From: Thiopontia sp964551545
GTDB taxonomy: Bacteria > Pseudomonadota > Gammaproteobacteria > GCF-002020875
Length of the DNA stretch: 17,851 nucleotides
Assembly (NCBI GenBank): GCA_964551545.1
Contig: CAZKCT010000039.1
Coordinates: forward strand, 1 to 17,851
Reading direction: 5' to 3'
Shown here piece after piece: positions 8,065-14,951 of this stretch. The translations under genes were made by a program, and so were the position numbers. The notes below the pieces were generated by a model. That model did no database searches. It was not told the origin of the DNA and saw nothing but the letters and a program-made list of their open reading frames with translations. Each line of letters begins with the position of its first letter. Position 1 is the first letter of the stretch.

Positions 8065-8097
8065 AAAAAACCCACAGCAGATGCTGTGGGTTTTTTT
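8065..8097. terminator. Bidirectional intrinsic terminator between fba and pilW
   Basis: CCCACAGC (8071-8078) and GCTGTGGG (8083-8090) form a perfect stem around AGAT. An A6 run lies at 8065-8070 and a T7 run at 8091-8097. Each transcript therefore sees a GC-rich hairpin followed by a U-run, which suits the convergent fba (plus) and pilW (minus). Confidence 0.9.
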
Positions 8098-8123
8098 ATG
8101 GGTGGAGGGGGGTGATTTGAGTA

Positions 8124-8786
8124 CTAGCGGTTCCTGAGGTGAACGGTTGCCCCGTAGACCTTGCGGAGATAGCCATCGTTGAATGGGCCATGAGAAATCT
8201 CCAAGAGGTCATAAGATTGAGGCTCAGTGCTCTGGCGAAGCTTGAGTTCGCTGCGTAGTAGCAGTGCAAATTCGACGCTCAATACCTGATTCCAGTCACT
8301 GACCTGATTGGCTCGTTGATAGCGATTGATAGATCCATCGCCATCACTGTCGACACCATAACGAAATTGCAGTCCATCAATGGGAGTGGTGAGGGATTGT
8401 GGGGTGGGGGAGGCGCTGCCATTGCCATCACAGCGCAGGCTCTCTTCGTCCAGATAGTAGCGTATCGTAGTGGTTGAGGATCCGGCACAGTCAGTAGCCC
8501 CCTGATAGCTGAGTGTCAGAGAGTCGCTCTGGTTTGGTCCGCCAGCCTCACTGCCGGAGAGTGGTGTGCCGCTGAATGTGGTTTTTGGATATCCCGCCAT
8601 CTGTAGCTCGGTGGTAAGAAACTGGATCGCATGTCGCCCCTTTTCATGTAGCAGCGTCCACTGCTGCTGGACCAGAAAACTTTCCCGACTGTCGATGAAA
8701 ATCCGGGTTGTGGCGAGAAGAATGGTGACCCCCAATGCGATGGAGATCAGTAGTTCAATCAATGTGAATCCTGTGTGGGATCTCAT
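8124..8786 (-). CDS. pilW: Minor pilin, PilW-like type IV pilus assembly protein
   Basis: This 220-residue prepilin-like protein begins MRSHTGFTLIELLISIALG: a short leader ending in Gly6, then Phe and the FTLIE signature with Glu at mature position 5, and a hydrophobic helix to about residue 27. A prepilin peptidase would cut after Gly6. The globular part contains DSDGDGSINRYQ and late segments typical of PilW. Minor pilins prime pilus assembly at the inner membrane. It overlaps pilV by four bases (ATGA), so the two are translated together. The usual partners (fimT/gspH, pilX, pilY1, pilE) are not next to it here. Family membership is clear from the N-terminus; the name PilW rests on the order after pilV. 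Confidence 0.8.
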   Translation of the reverse strand: MRSHTGFTLIELLISIALGVTILLATTRIFIDSRESFLVQQQWTLLHEKGRHAIQFLTTELQMAGYPKTTFSGTPLSGSEAGGPNQSDSLTLSYQGATDCAGSSTTTIRYYLDEESLRCDGNGSASPTPQSLTTPIDGLQFRYGVDSDGDGSINRYQRANQVSDWNQVLSVEFALLLRSELKLRQSTEPQSYDLLEISHGPFNDGYLRKVYGATVHLRNR

Positions 8787-9250
8787 GGCGTAGCAGGGGG
8801 GAGAAAAGAGAGCTGGTGCGAGCCGGAGGACTCTCCTGATCTCCAGGTCATCGTGATCTGGTAGAGCCCTCCGGCAGTGGCAGCAACGGAGCCCTCCCCG
8901 TCCGGGAGCAGTTGCCGGTTCTGCTGGTTCCAGTAACGAAAATCGTAGCGAGCCATCTGCTCTGGTGAGCAGTCGATGCTTTCACAATTGGGAGCAGTAG
9001 GCTCTCCGCTCAGTGAAAGGTAGTCTCCATGGGCGACGGCAGCAGGATTGGCCCGGATTCGCTCTGCCAGATTGGCGGCCTGCTGCGTGGCAAGATCATC
9101 AAGAATGGCCTGATGAGAGGTGCGAAGGGACTCGCTCATTAGTGCCCCAAACCCAAGCAGGGCAGTGGCCAGAAGCGCAAGGGCGATGAGGCTCTCGATG
9201 AGCGTATATCCCTGGTTCTGATACGAAAAATGGTTGGGTGACCGCAGCAT
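8783..9250 (-). CDS. pilV: Minor pilin, PilV-like type IV pilus modification protein
   Basis: The 155-residue protein has a short leader ending NQG, then YTLIESLIALALLATALLGF, the type III prepilin signal with Glu at mature position 5. The middle and end carry YWNQQNRQLLPDGEGSV and YQITMTWR, typical of the PilV modification-protein family, plus a cysteine pair (CESIDC). An in-frame TAG lies directly before the ATG, so the start cannot be further upstream; no convincing Shine-Dalgarno is seen. It is transcribed divergently from the DUF1538 gene, with only 67 bases between start codons, and its stop overlaps the pilW start by four bases. It probably works as a minor pilin with PilW in a type IV pilus encoded elsewhere. 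Confidence 0.8.
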   Translation of the reverse strand: MLRSPNHFSYQNQGYTLIESLIALALLATALLGFGALMSESLRTSHQAILDDLATQQAANLAERIRANPAAVAHGDYLSLSGEPTAPNCESIDCSPEQMARYDFRYWNQQNRQLLPDGEGSVAATAGGLYQITMTWRSGESSGSHQLSFLPPATP

Positions 9251-9317
9251 CTATGGATCATAACGGTGGAGAGAGGATTCACTCAAGCTCATGAGGGGAT
9301 GGTATAGTCTCTTATGT

Positions 9318-10052
9318 ATGAATGAGTCTCTATCCGGTTTTGCGCATACCCTGTTGGGCAGTCTGCGCGACCTTGCGCCGATCGTCATTGTTATAGGATT
9401 TTTCCAGTTGGTGATCTTGCAGCAGCCGATTGAGAATTTGCCAGAAATCACTTTTGGACTGCTGCTGGTGGTGTTGGGGCTCACCTTTTTTGTCTATGGG
9501 TTGGAGATGGGGCTGTTCCCGATTGGTGAGTCGATGGCCGGTGCGCTGGCGCGTAAGGGAAGCCTGCCGTGGTTGATGGTGTTTTCGTTTCTGCTCGGTT
9601 TCGGTACTACAGTGGCGGAGCCGGCGCTGATTCTGGTGGCCAGTGAGGCAGCCAAGGTGGCGGCGGCAGGCGGCATGATCGGTAGCAGCAATGAGGAGAT
9701 GCAGGCCTATTCGGATGGGTTGCGCTACACCGTTGCGATCTCGGTTGGTGTGGCGATCCTGGTGGGGGTGACCCGAATCCTGAAAGGGTGGCCGATACAG
9801 TATCTGATCATTGGGGGTTATATCGGGGTGGTGGTGATGACCCTGTTTGCACCCGATGAGATTATTGGATTGGCCTATGATGCGGGCGGAGTCACCACCT
9901 CGACGGTCACTGTGCCACTGGTCACCGCGCTGGGAGTAGGACTGGCGAGCAGTATTCGTGGACGCAATCCGATGACCGATGGCTTTGGTCTGATCGCCTT
10001 TGCCTCACTGACCCCGATGATATTCGTCATGGGCTACGGGATGGTGATCTAA
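9318..10052 (+). CDS. DUF1538 integral membrane protein, first copy
   Basis: This is a 244-residue inner-membrane protein with about seven hydrophobic segments (near 18-35, 44-64, 83-99, 135-152, 158-177, 193-212, 224-241). Conserved DUF1538 signatures are GFGTTVAEPA (94-103) and YDAGGVTTSTVTVPLV (187-202), followed by DGFGLIAFASLTP. The small and hydroxyl residues in these motifs, set inside membrane segments, would suit an ion or small-solute path, but no function is established. The start is taken at 9318 (MNESLSG); an in-frame ATG at 9291 would add nine residues (MRGWYSLLC), and neither has a good ribosome-binding site. A second DUF1538 gene follows after 129 bases. Homologues elsewhere are often one protein with two such domains, so the pair may assemble together. 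Confidence 0.8.
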   Translation: MNESLSGFAHTLLGSLRDLAPIVIVIGFFQLVILQQPIENLPEITFGLLLVVLGLTFFVYGLEMGLFPIGESMAGALARKGSLPWLMVFSFLLGFGTTVAEPALILVASEAAKVAAAGGMIGSSNEEMQAYSDGLRYTVAISVGVAILVGVTRILKGWPIQYLIIGGYIGVVVMTLFAPDEIIGLAYDAGGVTTSTVTVPLVTALGVGLASSIRGRNPMTDGFGLIAFASLTPMIFVMGYGMVI

Positions 10053-10169
10053 TGGCCCAGCTTACCTCTGTACGTTTCCAGCACTGCGTTGAAAAATGGT
10101 CATTTACATTTGTAAACTCACATTTTCCGCCTTGTTCTGAAAACGTACAGAGGCAATCTGAACCATTAG
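10049..10169. repeat. 121-bp imperfect palindrome (MITE- or REP-like) between the DUF1538 genes
   Basis: The arms run CTAATGG...CCTCTGTACGTTT from 10049 and AAACGTACAGAGG...CCATTAG to 10169. The 13-bp stretch CCTCTGTACGTTT (10065-10077) is exactly matched by AAACGTACAGAGG (10141-10153). Outer matches CTAATGG, CAG and TT extend the symmetry, and the centre is TTTACA-TT-TGTAAA (10103-10116). The left end contains the stop codon of the first DUF1538 gene. Four mismatches of the outer arms become G-U pairs only in the minus-strand RNA. No transposase is encoded. It looks like a non-autonomous palindromic element; other genomic copies cannot be checked here. Confidence 0.7.
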
Positions 10170-10181
10170 CGAGCTGATTCA

Positions 10182-11000
10182 ATGGAGTTTTTTGCAGAAT
10201 TTCAGAACTCTCTGATTGCCACCGCAGGGGATATGTTACCGATTGTGGTGATCCTCTTCGGCTTCCAGCTGGCAGTGATTCGTCGTCGGGTGCCCAACCT
10301 GAAGCGGGTATTGGTCGGCTTCTTCTATGTGTTGCTGGGGCTGTCGCTTTTCCTGATGGGGCTGGATCAGGCGATCTTCCCGTTGGGTAAGCAGATGGCG
10401 GTGCAGCTCTCCGATCCAGTATTTATTCTCGGCGGTGTTGGGCAGGCTATTGAGCAGCTCAATTGGAAGGATTACTACTGGGTTTACCTGTTTGCCTTTA
10501 CTATCGGTTTCTCCACAACGATTGCAGAGCCCTCGCTGTTGGCAGTGGCGCTGAAGGCTGAGGAGGTCTCAGGTGGGACGGTCTCAGCCAATGGGCTGCG
10601 GATTGCGGTGGCATTGGGGGCCGCAACGGGCGTTGCGCTTGGGGCACTGCGTATTGTGACCGGTATTCCGCTCTACTACTTTATTGTGGCGGGCTATATT
10701 ATCGTGATGGTTTTGACCTATTACGCTCCGAAATTTATTGTGGCTTTGGCCTACGATTCGGGTGGCGTCACCACCTCAACGGTCACAGTGCCGCTGGTTG
10801 CAGCGCTGGGATTGGGGCTAGCCACGTCGGTGCCCGGTCGCAGCGTCATGCTGGATGGTTTTGGAATGATTGCGCTGACCTGTTTGATGCCAATCATTGC
10901 AGTGCTGGGATATGTGCAGCTGTCAGAGTGGCTGGCGCAGCGTTCGGCTGCAAAGGATGAGGCTAAATTGATGTTAACAGGAGAGCGTGATGCACTTTAA
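10182..11000 (+). CDS. DUF1538 integral membrane protein, second copy
   Basis: This 272-residue membrane protein is a paralogue of the gene before it. The shared signatures are GFSTTIAEPS (109-118), YDSGGVTTSTVTVPLVAALG (191-210) and DGFGMIALTCLMPI. Hydrophobic segments lie near 17-33, 43-62, 99-118, 139-158, 164-181, 196-214 and 225-245; a charged tail (RSAAKDEAKL, about 254-263) would face the cytosol if the last helix runs outward to inward. The ATG at 10182 has only a weak upstream match (AGCGAG), perhaps because the palindromic element replaced the native leader. Its 3' end overlaps the PII-like gene by 11 bases, so translation is coupled. The function is unknown; membrane transport regulated by the downstream PII-like and CBS proteins is inferred from context. 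Confidence 0.8.
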   Translation: MEFFAEFQNSLIATAGDMLPIVVILFGFQLAVIRRRVPNLKRVLVGFFYVLLGLSLFLMGLDQAIFPLGKQMAVQLSDPVFILGGVGQAIEQLNWKDYYWVYLFAFTIGFSTTIAEPSLLAVALKAEEVSGGTVSANGLRIAVALGAATGVALGALRIVTGIPLYYFIVAGYIIVMVLTYYAPKFIVALAYDSGGVTTSTVTVPLVAALGLGLATSVPGRSVMLDGFGMIALTCLMPIIAVLGYVQLSEWLAQRSAAKDEAKLMLTGERDAL

Positions 11001-11337
11001 ATTACTGATCTCATTGGTGGAAGAGGACAAGACTGACTCGGTGGTCAAGGCGGCCCGCGAGGCGGGGGCGACTGGTGCAACCGTCATCAACCATGCCCGT
11101 GGTGAGGGACTGAAGGTGGCCAAGACCTTCTTCGGATTGGCGCTGGAGACCAACCGGGATATGGTGCTGTTTATTGTTGAAGAGCACCTCAGTCGCCATA
11201 TCCTGGAGACGATTGGTGAGGTGGGAGAGTTTGGCGAGCCGGGCACCGGGATGGTGTTCCAGCTCGACGTGGAGGATGCCGTTGGGCTCTCCAGTCAGAT
11301 TGAGAAGTTGACCGATGTGGTAGAGGAGCAGATCTAA
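10990..11337 (+). CDS. PII-like signalling protein of the DUF1538 module
   Basis: The 115-residue protein fits the ferredoxin-like PII fold: MHFKLLISLVEED, then GATGATVINHARGEG leading to the T-loop, then MVLFIVEEHLSRHILETIGE and a B-loop-like region GEFGEPGTGMVFQLDV. The T-loop is shorter than in GlnB/GlnK and lacks the uridylylated Tyr51 context (RGAEY), so control by GlnD is unlikely. PII proteins bind adenine nucleotides and dock onto membrane transporters or enzymes; the position after two membrane genes suggests it docks onto the DUF1538 proteins. The ATG at 10990 is preferred over the GTG three bases earlier because AGGAGA (10979-10984) is better spaced. The stop shares one base with the next start. 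Confidence 0.8.
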   Translation: MHFKLLISLVEEDKTDSVVKAAREAGATGATVINHARGEGLKVAKTFFGLALETNRDMVLFIVEEHLSRHILETIGEVGEFGEPGTGMVFQLDVEDAVGLSSQIEKLTDVVEEQI

Positions 11338-11759
11338 TGGAGAAAAAACCGGTTGTCCGTGTACGGGACGTCATGAAAAAGAACTTTGACCTGGTGAATG
11401 GGCTGGCCACCGTCTCCGAGGCGTTGGCGGAGATGCGTCATGTGGAGAACAAGTCACTGATCGTCGATAAGCGTCATGATGATGACGAGTTTGGCATGTT
11501 GCTGATCTCCGATATTGCTCGCGCAGTATTGGCGAAGGATCGCTCGGCTGAGCGGGTCAATGTCTATGAGGTGATGTCGAAGCCGGTCATTACCGTCGAT
11601 CCGGACATGGACATTCGCTACTGTGCCCGTCTCTTTGAGCGTTTCAAGCTCTCCCGCGCTCCGGTCGTTGAGCACCAGAAAGTGGTTGGCGTTGTCAGCT
11701 TTACCGATATGGTTCTGAAAGGGTTGTGTGGTATTCAGGGAGAGTGTGGCAGCGATTAG
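11337..11759 (+). CDS. Tandem CBS-domain protein
   Basis: This 140-residue soluble protein consists of two CBS domains: about 10-67 (VRVRDVMKKNF...ISDIARAVL) and 76-130 (VYEVMSKPVITVDPD...SFTDMVLKG). The repeated DVM/EVM starts and SDIAR/SFTDMV ends are the family pattern. CBS pairs bind adenosine nucleotides (AMP, ATP, SAM) and gate transporters or enzymes. No other domain is attached, so it must act on a partner; the coupled PII-like and DUF1538 genes are the obvious candidates. The start overlaps the PII-like stop by one base (TAATG). The end CGIQGECGSD carries two cysteines of unknown role. Confidence 0.85.
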   Translation: MEKKPVVRVRDVMKKNFDLVNGLATVSEALAEMRHVENKSLIVDKRHDDDEFGMLLISDIARAVLAKDRSAERVNVYEVMSKPVITVDPDMDIRYCARLFERFKLSRAPVVEHQKVVGVVSFTDMVLKGLCGIQGECGSD

Positions 11760-11763
11760 TGCC

Positions 11764-12333
11764 GTGGTCCCCGCTCTACAGGAGAATGGCTGGTTCACTG
11801 GAGTAAGCCAGAGCCCCTCCCCCAACTTTGATCAGCGTCCAGCGGGGGAGACGGTGAGCCTGCTGGTGATTCACGGCATCAGCCTCCCCGCCGGGGAGTT
11901 TGGTACGCCATATATCGACCAGCTCTTTACTAATCAGATCCAGGGGGATGAAGCCCCCGGATTTGAGGGGCTGCGAGACCTCCGGGTCTCTGCCCATCTG
12001 CTGATTCGGCGAGATGGGGAGCTGGTACAATACGTGCCGCTTGGGGCGCGTGCCTGGCATGCGGGCCACTCCAGTTTTGAGGGACGAGCACGCTGTAATG
12101 ACTTCTCAATCGGGGTTGAACTGGAGGGGGCAGATGAGGTGCCTTATGCTGATGCACAATATCGACAGCTCTCTCAGGTGACAATAGAGATCATGCGACA
12201 TTACCCTGCCATTACCCCGCAACGCATTGTCGGCCACGCCGACATTGCCCCCGGTAGAAAAACCGACCCCGGCCCCGCCTTTGAATGGGCGCGGCTGTTT
12301 CAACAGATTGAGCGACCCGAGGAGCAGACGTGA
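11764..12333 (+). CDS. ampD: 1,6-anhydro-N-acetylmuramyl-L-alanine amidase AmpD
   Basis: AmpD is a cytosolic zinc amidase that cleaves the stem peptide from 1,6-anhydro-muropeptides during peptidoglycan recycling, and so keeps AmpR-type beta-lactamase induction low. With the GTG at 11764 the protein has 189 residues (E. coli 183). Zinc ligands appear as LLVIHGISLP (His37), RIVGHADIAPG (His158) and KTDPGPAFEW (Asp168); IGVELEG supplies Glu119. All are offset by only three or four from E. coli AmpD. In-frame GTGs at 11728 and 11746 would overlap the CBS gene; the alignment to E. coli favours 11764, four bases after the CBS stop, although no clear Shine-Dalgarno is present. It overlaps ampE by four bases. 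Confidence 0.93.
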   Translation: MVPALQENGWFTGVSQSPSPNFDQRPAGETVSLLVIHGISLPAGEFGTPYIDQLFTNQIQGDEAPGFEGLRDLRVSAHLLIRRDGELVQYVPLGARAWHAGHSSFEGRARCNDFSIGVELEGADEVPYADAQYRQLSQVTIEIMRHYPAITPQRIVGHADIAPGRKTDPGPAFEWARLFQQIERPEEQT

Positions 12334-13205
12334 CGCTACTGGCTATCTTCATTACCCTGGGAGTGGAGCGTTTCTACCGCTCCCTCGACCAATATCGCAA
12401 TCTGCAGTGGTTTCATCTCTGGAGTGGATGGATTGAGCGCCATCGTACCCTGCAGGGAGAGTGGGGAGAGATCGCCTCTGCGGCCCTGACCTTACTGGTT
12501 CCAGTGGTGATTGTGCAACAGATGGCCGAATGGATGGCGGATGGCGGATGGCTGCCCGAGTTGCTGTTCGCCACGCTTATCTTGGTGCTCTCGTTGGGGC
12601 CAAAGGATCTGCGCCGACAGGTCGAACAGGTGTTGGAGAGTTGGGCGCGGGATGATGTTGAGGGAGGGGTTCTTCACGCTGAGGGGTTGATTGAGGAAGC
12701 GCTTCCAGAGCATCAACCGACAGTGGTACGACAGCTGGCCGAGGCGGTGTTGATCGAGGCAGCGCCACGCCTCTTTACGGTTCTGTTCTGGTTTGTCCTG
12801 CTGGGGCCTGCAGCGGGTCTGCTGGTGCGGGTGAGTCTGTTACTGGAGGAGCAGAAACGGCATGAAGGAGAGGGTGAAGAGGTGCCGCTCATCATTCAGC
12901 GACTTCACCAATTGAATCAAATATTGGCCTGGCCGGCGGTTCACCTTTTGGCGCTGAGCTATGCGATGGTTGGAGACTTCTCAGCTGCATTTCGCCAGTT
13001 TCAGCGTCACGCCGGTAGTTGGGAGAAAAATAGCGAAGTGCTGCAGGAGAGTGGGGCCGAGGCGATTGGCTTGCAGCCGGTCGATGAGGAAGGGGCGGTC
13101 GATTCTCAGGAGGTGTGGGATGCGCTGGAGTTGGTGCGCCGCGCGGAGGTGGTTTGGATTACCCTGTTGGCAGCACTGGTGCTCGGAGGAGTGCTGCAGT
13201 CGTGA
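12330..13205 (+). CDS. ampE: AmpE-like inner-membrane regulatory protein
   Basis: The 291-residue membrane protein begins MTLLAIFITLGVERFYRSLD, matching the start of AmpE. Hydrophobic segments are seen near 49-63 (AALTLLVPVVIVQQM), 74-89, 146-168 and in the last 20 residues (VWITLLAALVLGGVLQS). AmpE is an inner-membrane protein next to ampD in gammaproteobacteria, proposed to sense or modulate cell-wall signalling; its exact activity is not settled. The GTG start overlaps the ampD stop as GTGA and has GAGGAG at 12318-12323, six bases upstream. The context strengthens the call, since the sequence outside the N-terminus is less conserved. Confidence 0.88.
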   Translation: MTLLAIFITLGVERFYRSLDQYRNLQWFHLWSGWIERHRTLQGEWGEIASAALTLLVPVVIVQQMAEWMADGGWLPELLFATLILVLSLGPKDLRRQVEQVLESWARDDVEGGVLHAEGLIEEALPEHQPTVVRQLAEAVLIEAAPRLFTVLFWFVLLGPAAGLLVRVSLLLEEQKRHEGEGEEVPLIIQRLHQLNQILAWPAVHLLALSYAMVGDFSAAFRQFQRHAGSWEKNSEVLQESGAEAIGLQPVDEEGAVDSQEVWDALELVRRAEVVWITLLAALVLGGVLQS

Positions 13206-13813
13206 GCAGTGAGGCAGTGACCACCGTGGATCTGCTGCGCCATGGAGAACCAGTGGGGGGTAGACGCTATCGTGGCCAGCTTGATGACCCGCTTAGCGAG
13301 AAGGGGTGGGCGCAGATGAAATCTGCGGTTGGGGATCACTGCCCGTGGGACCGAATCCTCACCTCATCGCTGAGCCGCTGTCGCGCGTTTGCAGAGGCGC
13401 TGGCAGAGCGCCACCAGCTACCAATGGAAGAGAGTGACGCCTTGACCGAGATCGGCTTTGGGGATTGGGAGGGCAAAACGGCAGCCGAGTTGATGGAGGA
13501 GGATGCGGAGGTTCTCTACCGTTTTTGGAGTGACCCGGTCAACAACACCCCGCCTGGTGCGGAGACTCTTACCAATTTTCATCGGCGTATTACTGGCCAG
13601 TGGGAAAAAAGTATTCAGCAATATGCAGGGGAGCACCTGCTGATGGTGGGGCACGCCGGGATGATGCGGATGATCCTCAGCCATGTATTGGGAATGTCGA
13701 TCGATAAGATGTTCCGGCTACAGATTCCCAATGCCGGAATCAGTCGGATTCAGATCGACCATTTTGAAGGGGGAACACTGCCTCGGCTGCTGTTCCACGC
13801 AGGGAATCTATAG
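13202..13813 (+). CDS. Histidine phosphatase family protein, alpha-ribazole phosphatase-like
   Basis: This 203-residue member of the histidine phosphatase (phosphoglycerate mutase-like) superfamily shows LLRHGEP with the phospho-acceptor His, RGQLDDPLSEKGW, GFGDWEGKTAAEL and the second catalytic histidine in MVGHAGMMRMIL. GFGDWEG is typical of the CobC/alpha-ribazole-5'-phosphate phosphatase branch of the cobalamin pathway, but the same shape occurs in phosphatases of other specificity, and no cobalamin genes are nearby. The GTG at 13202 overlaps the ampE stop (GTGA) and has GGAGGAG at 13185-13191. The open frame extends further upstream inside ampE, but that part lacks family similarity. djlA follows ten bases after the stop. 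Confidence 0.85.
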   Translation: MSSEAVTTVDLLRHGEPVGGRRYRGQLDDPLSEKGWAQMKSAVGDHCPWDRILTSSLSRCRAFAEALAERHQLPMEESDALTEIGFGDWEGKTAAELMEEDAEVLYRFWSDPVNNTPPGAETLTNFHRRITGQWEKSIQQYAGEHLLMVGHAGMMRMILSHVLGMSIDKMFRLQIPNAGISRIQIDHFEGGTLPRLLFHAGNL

Positions 13814-13822
13814 GAAAAGAAA

Positions 13823-14614
13823 ATGGGTTGGGCAGGAAAAATACTCGGCGGTGCATTTGGCTTTCTGATTGGGGGTCCGCTGGGGGCACTGATTGGGGCC
13901 TCGTTTGGTCACAACTTTGACAAAGGAATGAAGAACGCTGGCTCCTCTGCGGGTGGTTGGGGCGTGGGCAACCAGCAGCGGGTACAGACCGCCTTTTTTA
14001 CCGCCACCTTCTCGGTGATGGGGCATGTGGCCAAGGCCGATGGTCAGGTGACACGAGATGAGATCCAGATGGCGAGAGCGGTGATGGACCATCTGCAGTT
14101 GGACGCAACACTGCGCAAGGCGGCAGAGAAGCTCTTCAATGAAGGCAAGAAGGCGGACTTCCCACTGGATGACCTGTTGCAGCAGTTCCGTCAGGAGGCG
14201 AGTCGACGTTCGACTCTGGTCCAGATGTTCATGGAGATTCAGATCCAGGCCGCCTATGCAGATGGCGTACTGCATCCGGCAGAGCGCAAGATGTTGCTCC
14301 ATATCGCTTCAGCATTGGGGATCTCTCGGGATCTTTATGAGCAGCTGGAGTCGATGGTGCGGGCGGGCGGTGGTCAGCGCTCGGCAGGTGGTGCGGTGCA
14401 GAGGCCGTCACTGGAGAGTGCTTATGAAACCCTGGGTGTAAAGAAGGGTGCTACCGATGCGGAGGTAAAGCGCGCCTACCGCCGTCTGATGAGTCAGCAT
14501 CACCCCGACAAGCTGGTTGCCAAAGGGCTGCCGGAGGAGATGATGAAGATGGCGACCGAAAAAACACACCAGATCCGTACTGCCTACGAGGCCATTCAGG
14601 CATCGAGAAAGTAG
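13823..14614 (+). CDS. djlA: DjlA, membrane-anchored DnaJ-like co-chaperone
   Basis: The 263-residue protein has the complete DjlA layout. An N-terminal glycine-rich membrane segment (about 8-29, GGAFGFLIGGPLGALIG) is followed by a TerB-like helical domain (about 52-180, with FSVMGHVAKADG and EIQIQAAYADGVLHPAE). A C-terminal J domain (about 198-263) carries the HPD motif at 227-229 in SQHHPDKLVAKGLP. E. coli DjlA (271 residues) shares these motifs and the closing YEAI. DjlA stimulates the ATPase of DnaK at the inner membrane. The ATG has TAGGAAAAG just upstream, overlapping the preceding stop codon. It is the last gene of the run that begins with DUF1538. Confidence 0.95.
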   Translation: MGWAGKILGGAFGFLIGGPLGALIGASFGHNFDKGMKNAGSSAGGWGVGNQQRVQTAFFTATFSVMGHVAKADGQVTRDEIQMARAVMDHLQLDATLRKAAEKLFNEGKKADFPLDDLLQQFRQEASRRSTLVQMFMEIQIQAAYADGVLHPAERKMLLHIASALGISRDLYEQLESMVRAGGGQRSAGGAVQRPSLESAYETLGVKKGATDAEVKRAYRRLMSQHHPDKLVAKGLPEEMMKMATEKTHQIRTAYEAIQASRK

Positions 14615-14706
14615 GCTGGTGTCAAGGGTTGGAAACTGGAAGCGAGGAAATGGTACAGTCCGTATCGCCAACACCTTCTGTTCGTAGGATCAATGTAAGC
14701 GCCTCA

Positions 14707-14723
14707 GCCGCGCACCTCGCGGC
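14707..14723. repeat. Short GC-rich hairpin, REP-like
   Basis: GCCGCG (14707-14712) pairs with CGCGGC (14718-14723) around CACCT, within a stretch beginning TTCGTAGGATC that resembles proteobacterial REP sequences (GTAGGAGCG...CAGCCGCG). It lies about 90 bases after djlA. No T-run follows. Only one copy is in the window, so the REP identity is unproven. Confidence 0.35.
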
Positions 14724-14732
14724 CTCCATCTA

Positions 14733-14779
14733 CAAGTAAACTGACATATAAAATCAATATGTTAAAAAATGTTTACTTG
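14733..14779. repeat. Nested AT-rich inverted repeat
   Basis: CAAGTAAAC (14733-14741) is exactly matched by GTTTACTTG (14771-14779), and inside it ACATAT (14744-14749) by ATATGT (14757-14762). The two stems form one hairpin with an internal loop. It ends 12 bases before the small lipoprotein gene, so it could be an operator or a leader hairpin for that gene, or a remnant of a mobile element. Confidence 0.45.
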
Positions 14780-14791
14780 AAAGGCTGACTT

Positions 14792-14935
14792 ATGAATCAA
14801 CTACCCTGCCTTCTGAAAACAGTGTTTGTTGCTGTTTTCTTCCTTATCCTCAATGCCTGCTCCGAAGCTGCGCCCCCCGATGCCGGAAAGGTCCGTATCA
14901 AGGTCAATGAGTCCGCTGCCGGTTCGGCGGTTTGA
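14792..14935 (+). CDS. Small lipoprotein, 47 residues, unknown function
   Basis: The frame encodes a clear lipoprotein signal: MNQLPCLLKT, then a hydrophobic core VFVAVFFLIL, then NAC with Cys23 as the lipidated residue (lipobox-like LNAC). The mature part is only 25 residues (CSEAAPPDAGKVRIKVNESA and five more) and ends at a TGA at 14933. GAAAGG at 14779-14784 lies seven bases before the ATG. It could be a genuine tiny lipoprotein or the 5' stub of a longer lipoprotein gene cut off when the adjacent accessory DNA arrived; the mature part has no recognised domain. It lies between a nested inverted repeat and the toxin-antitoxin genes. Confidence 0.5.
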   Translation: MNQLPCLLKTVFVAVFFLILNACSEAAPPDAGKVRIKVNESAAGSAV

Positions 14936-14951
14936 TTTTCTTCTTTGTTTC

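Noticed and set aside
13115..13201. Upstream extension of the histidine phosphatase frame
   Set aside because: These codons lie inside ampE in another frame and lack family similarity; GTG at 13202 has a Shine-Dalgarno and a typical four-base overlap.
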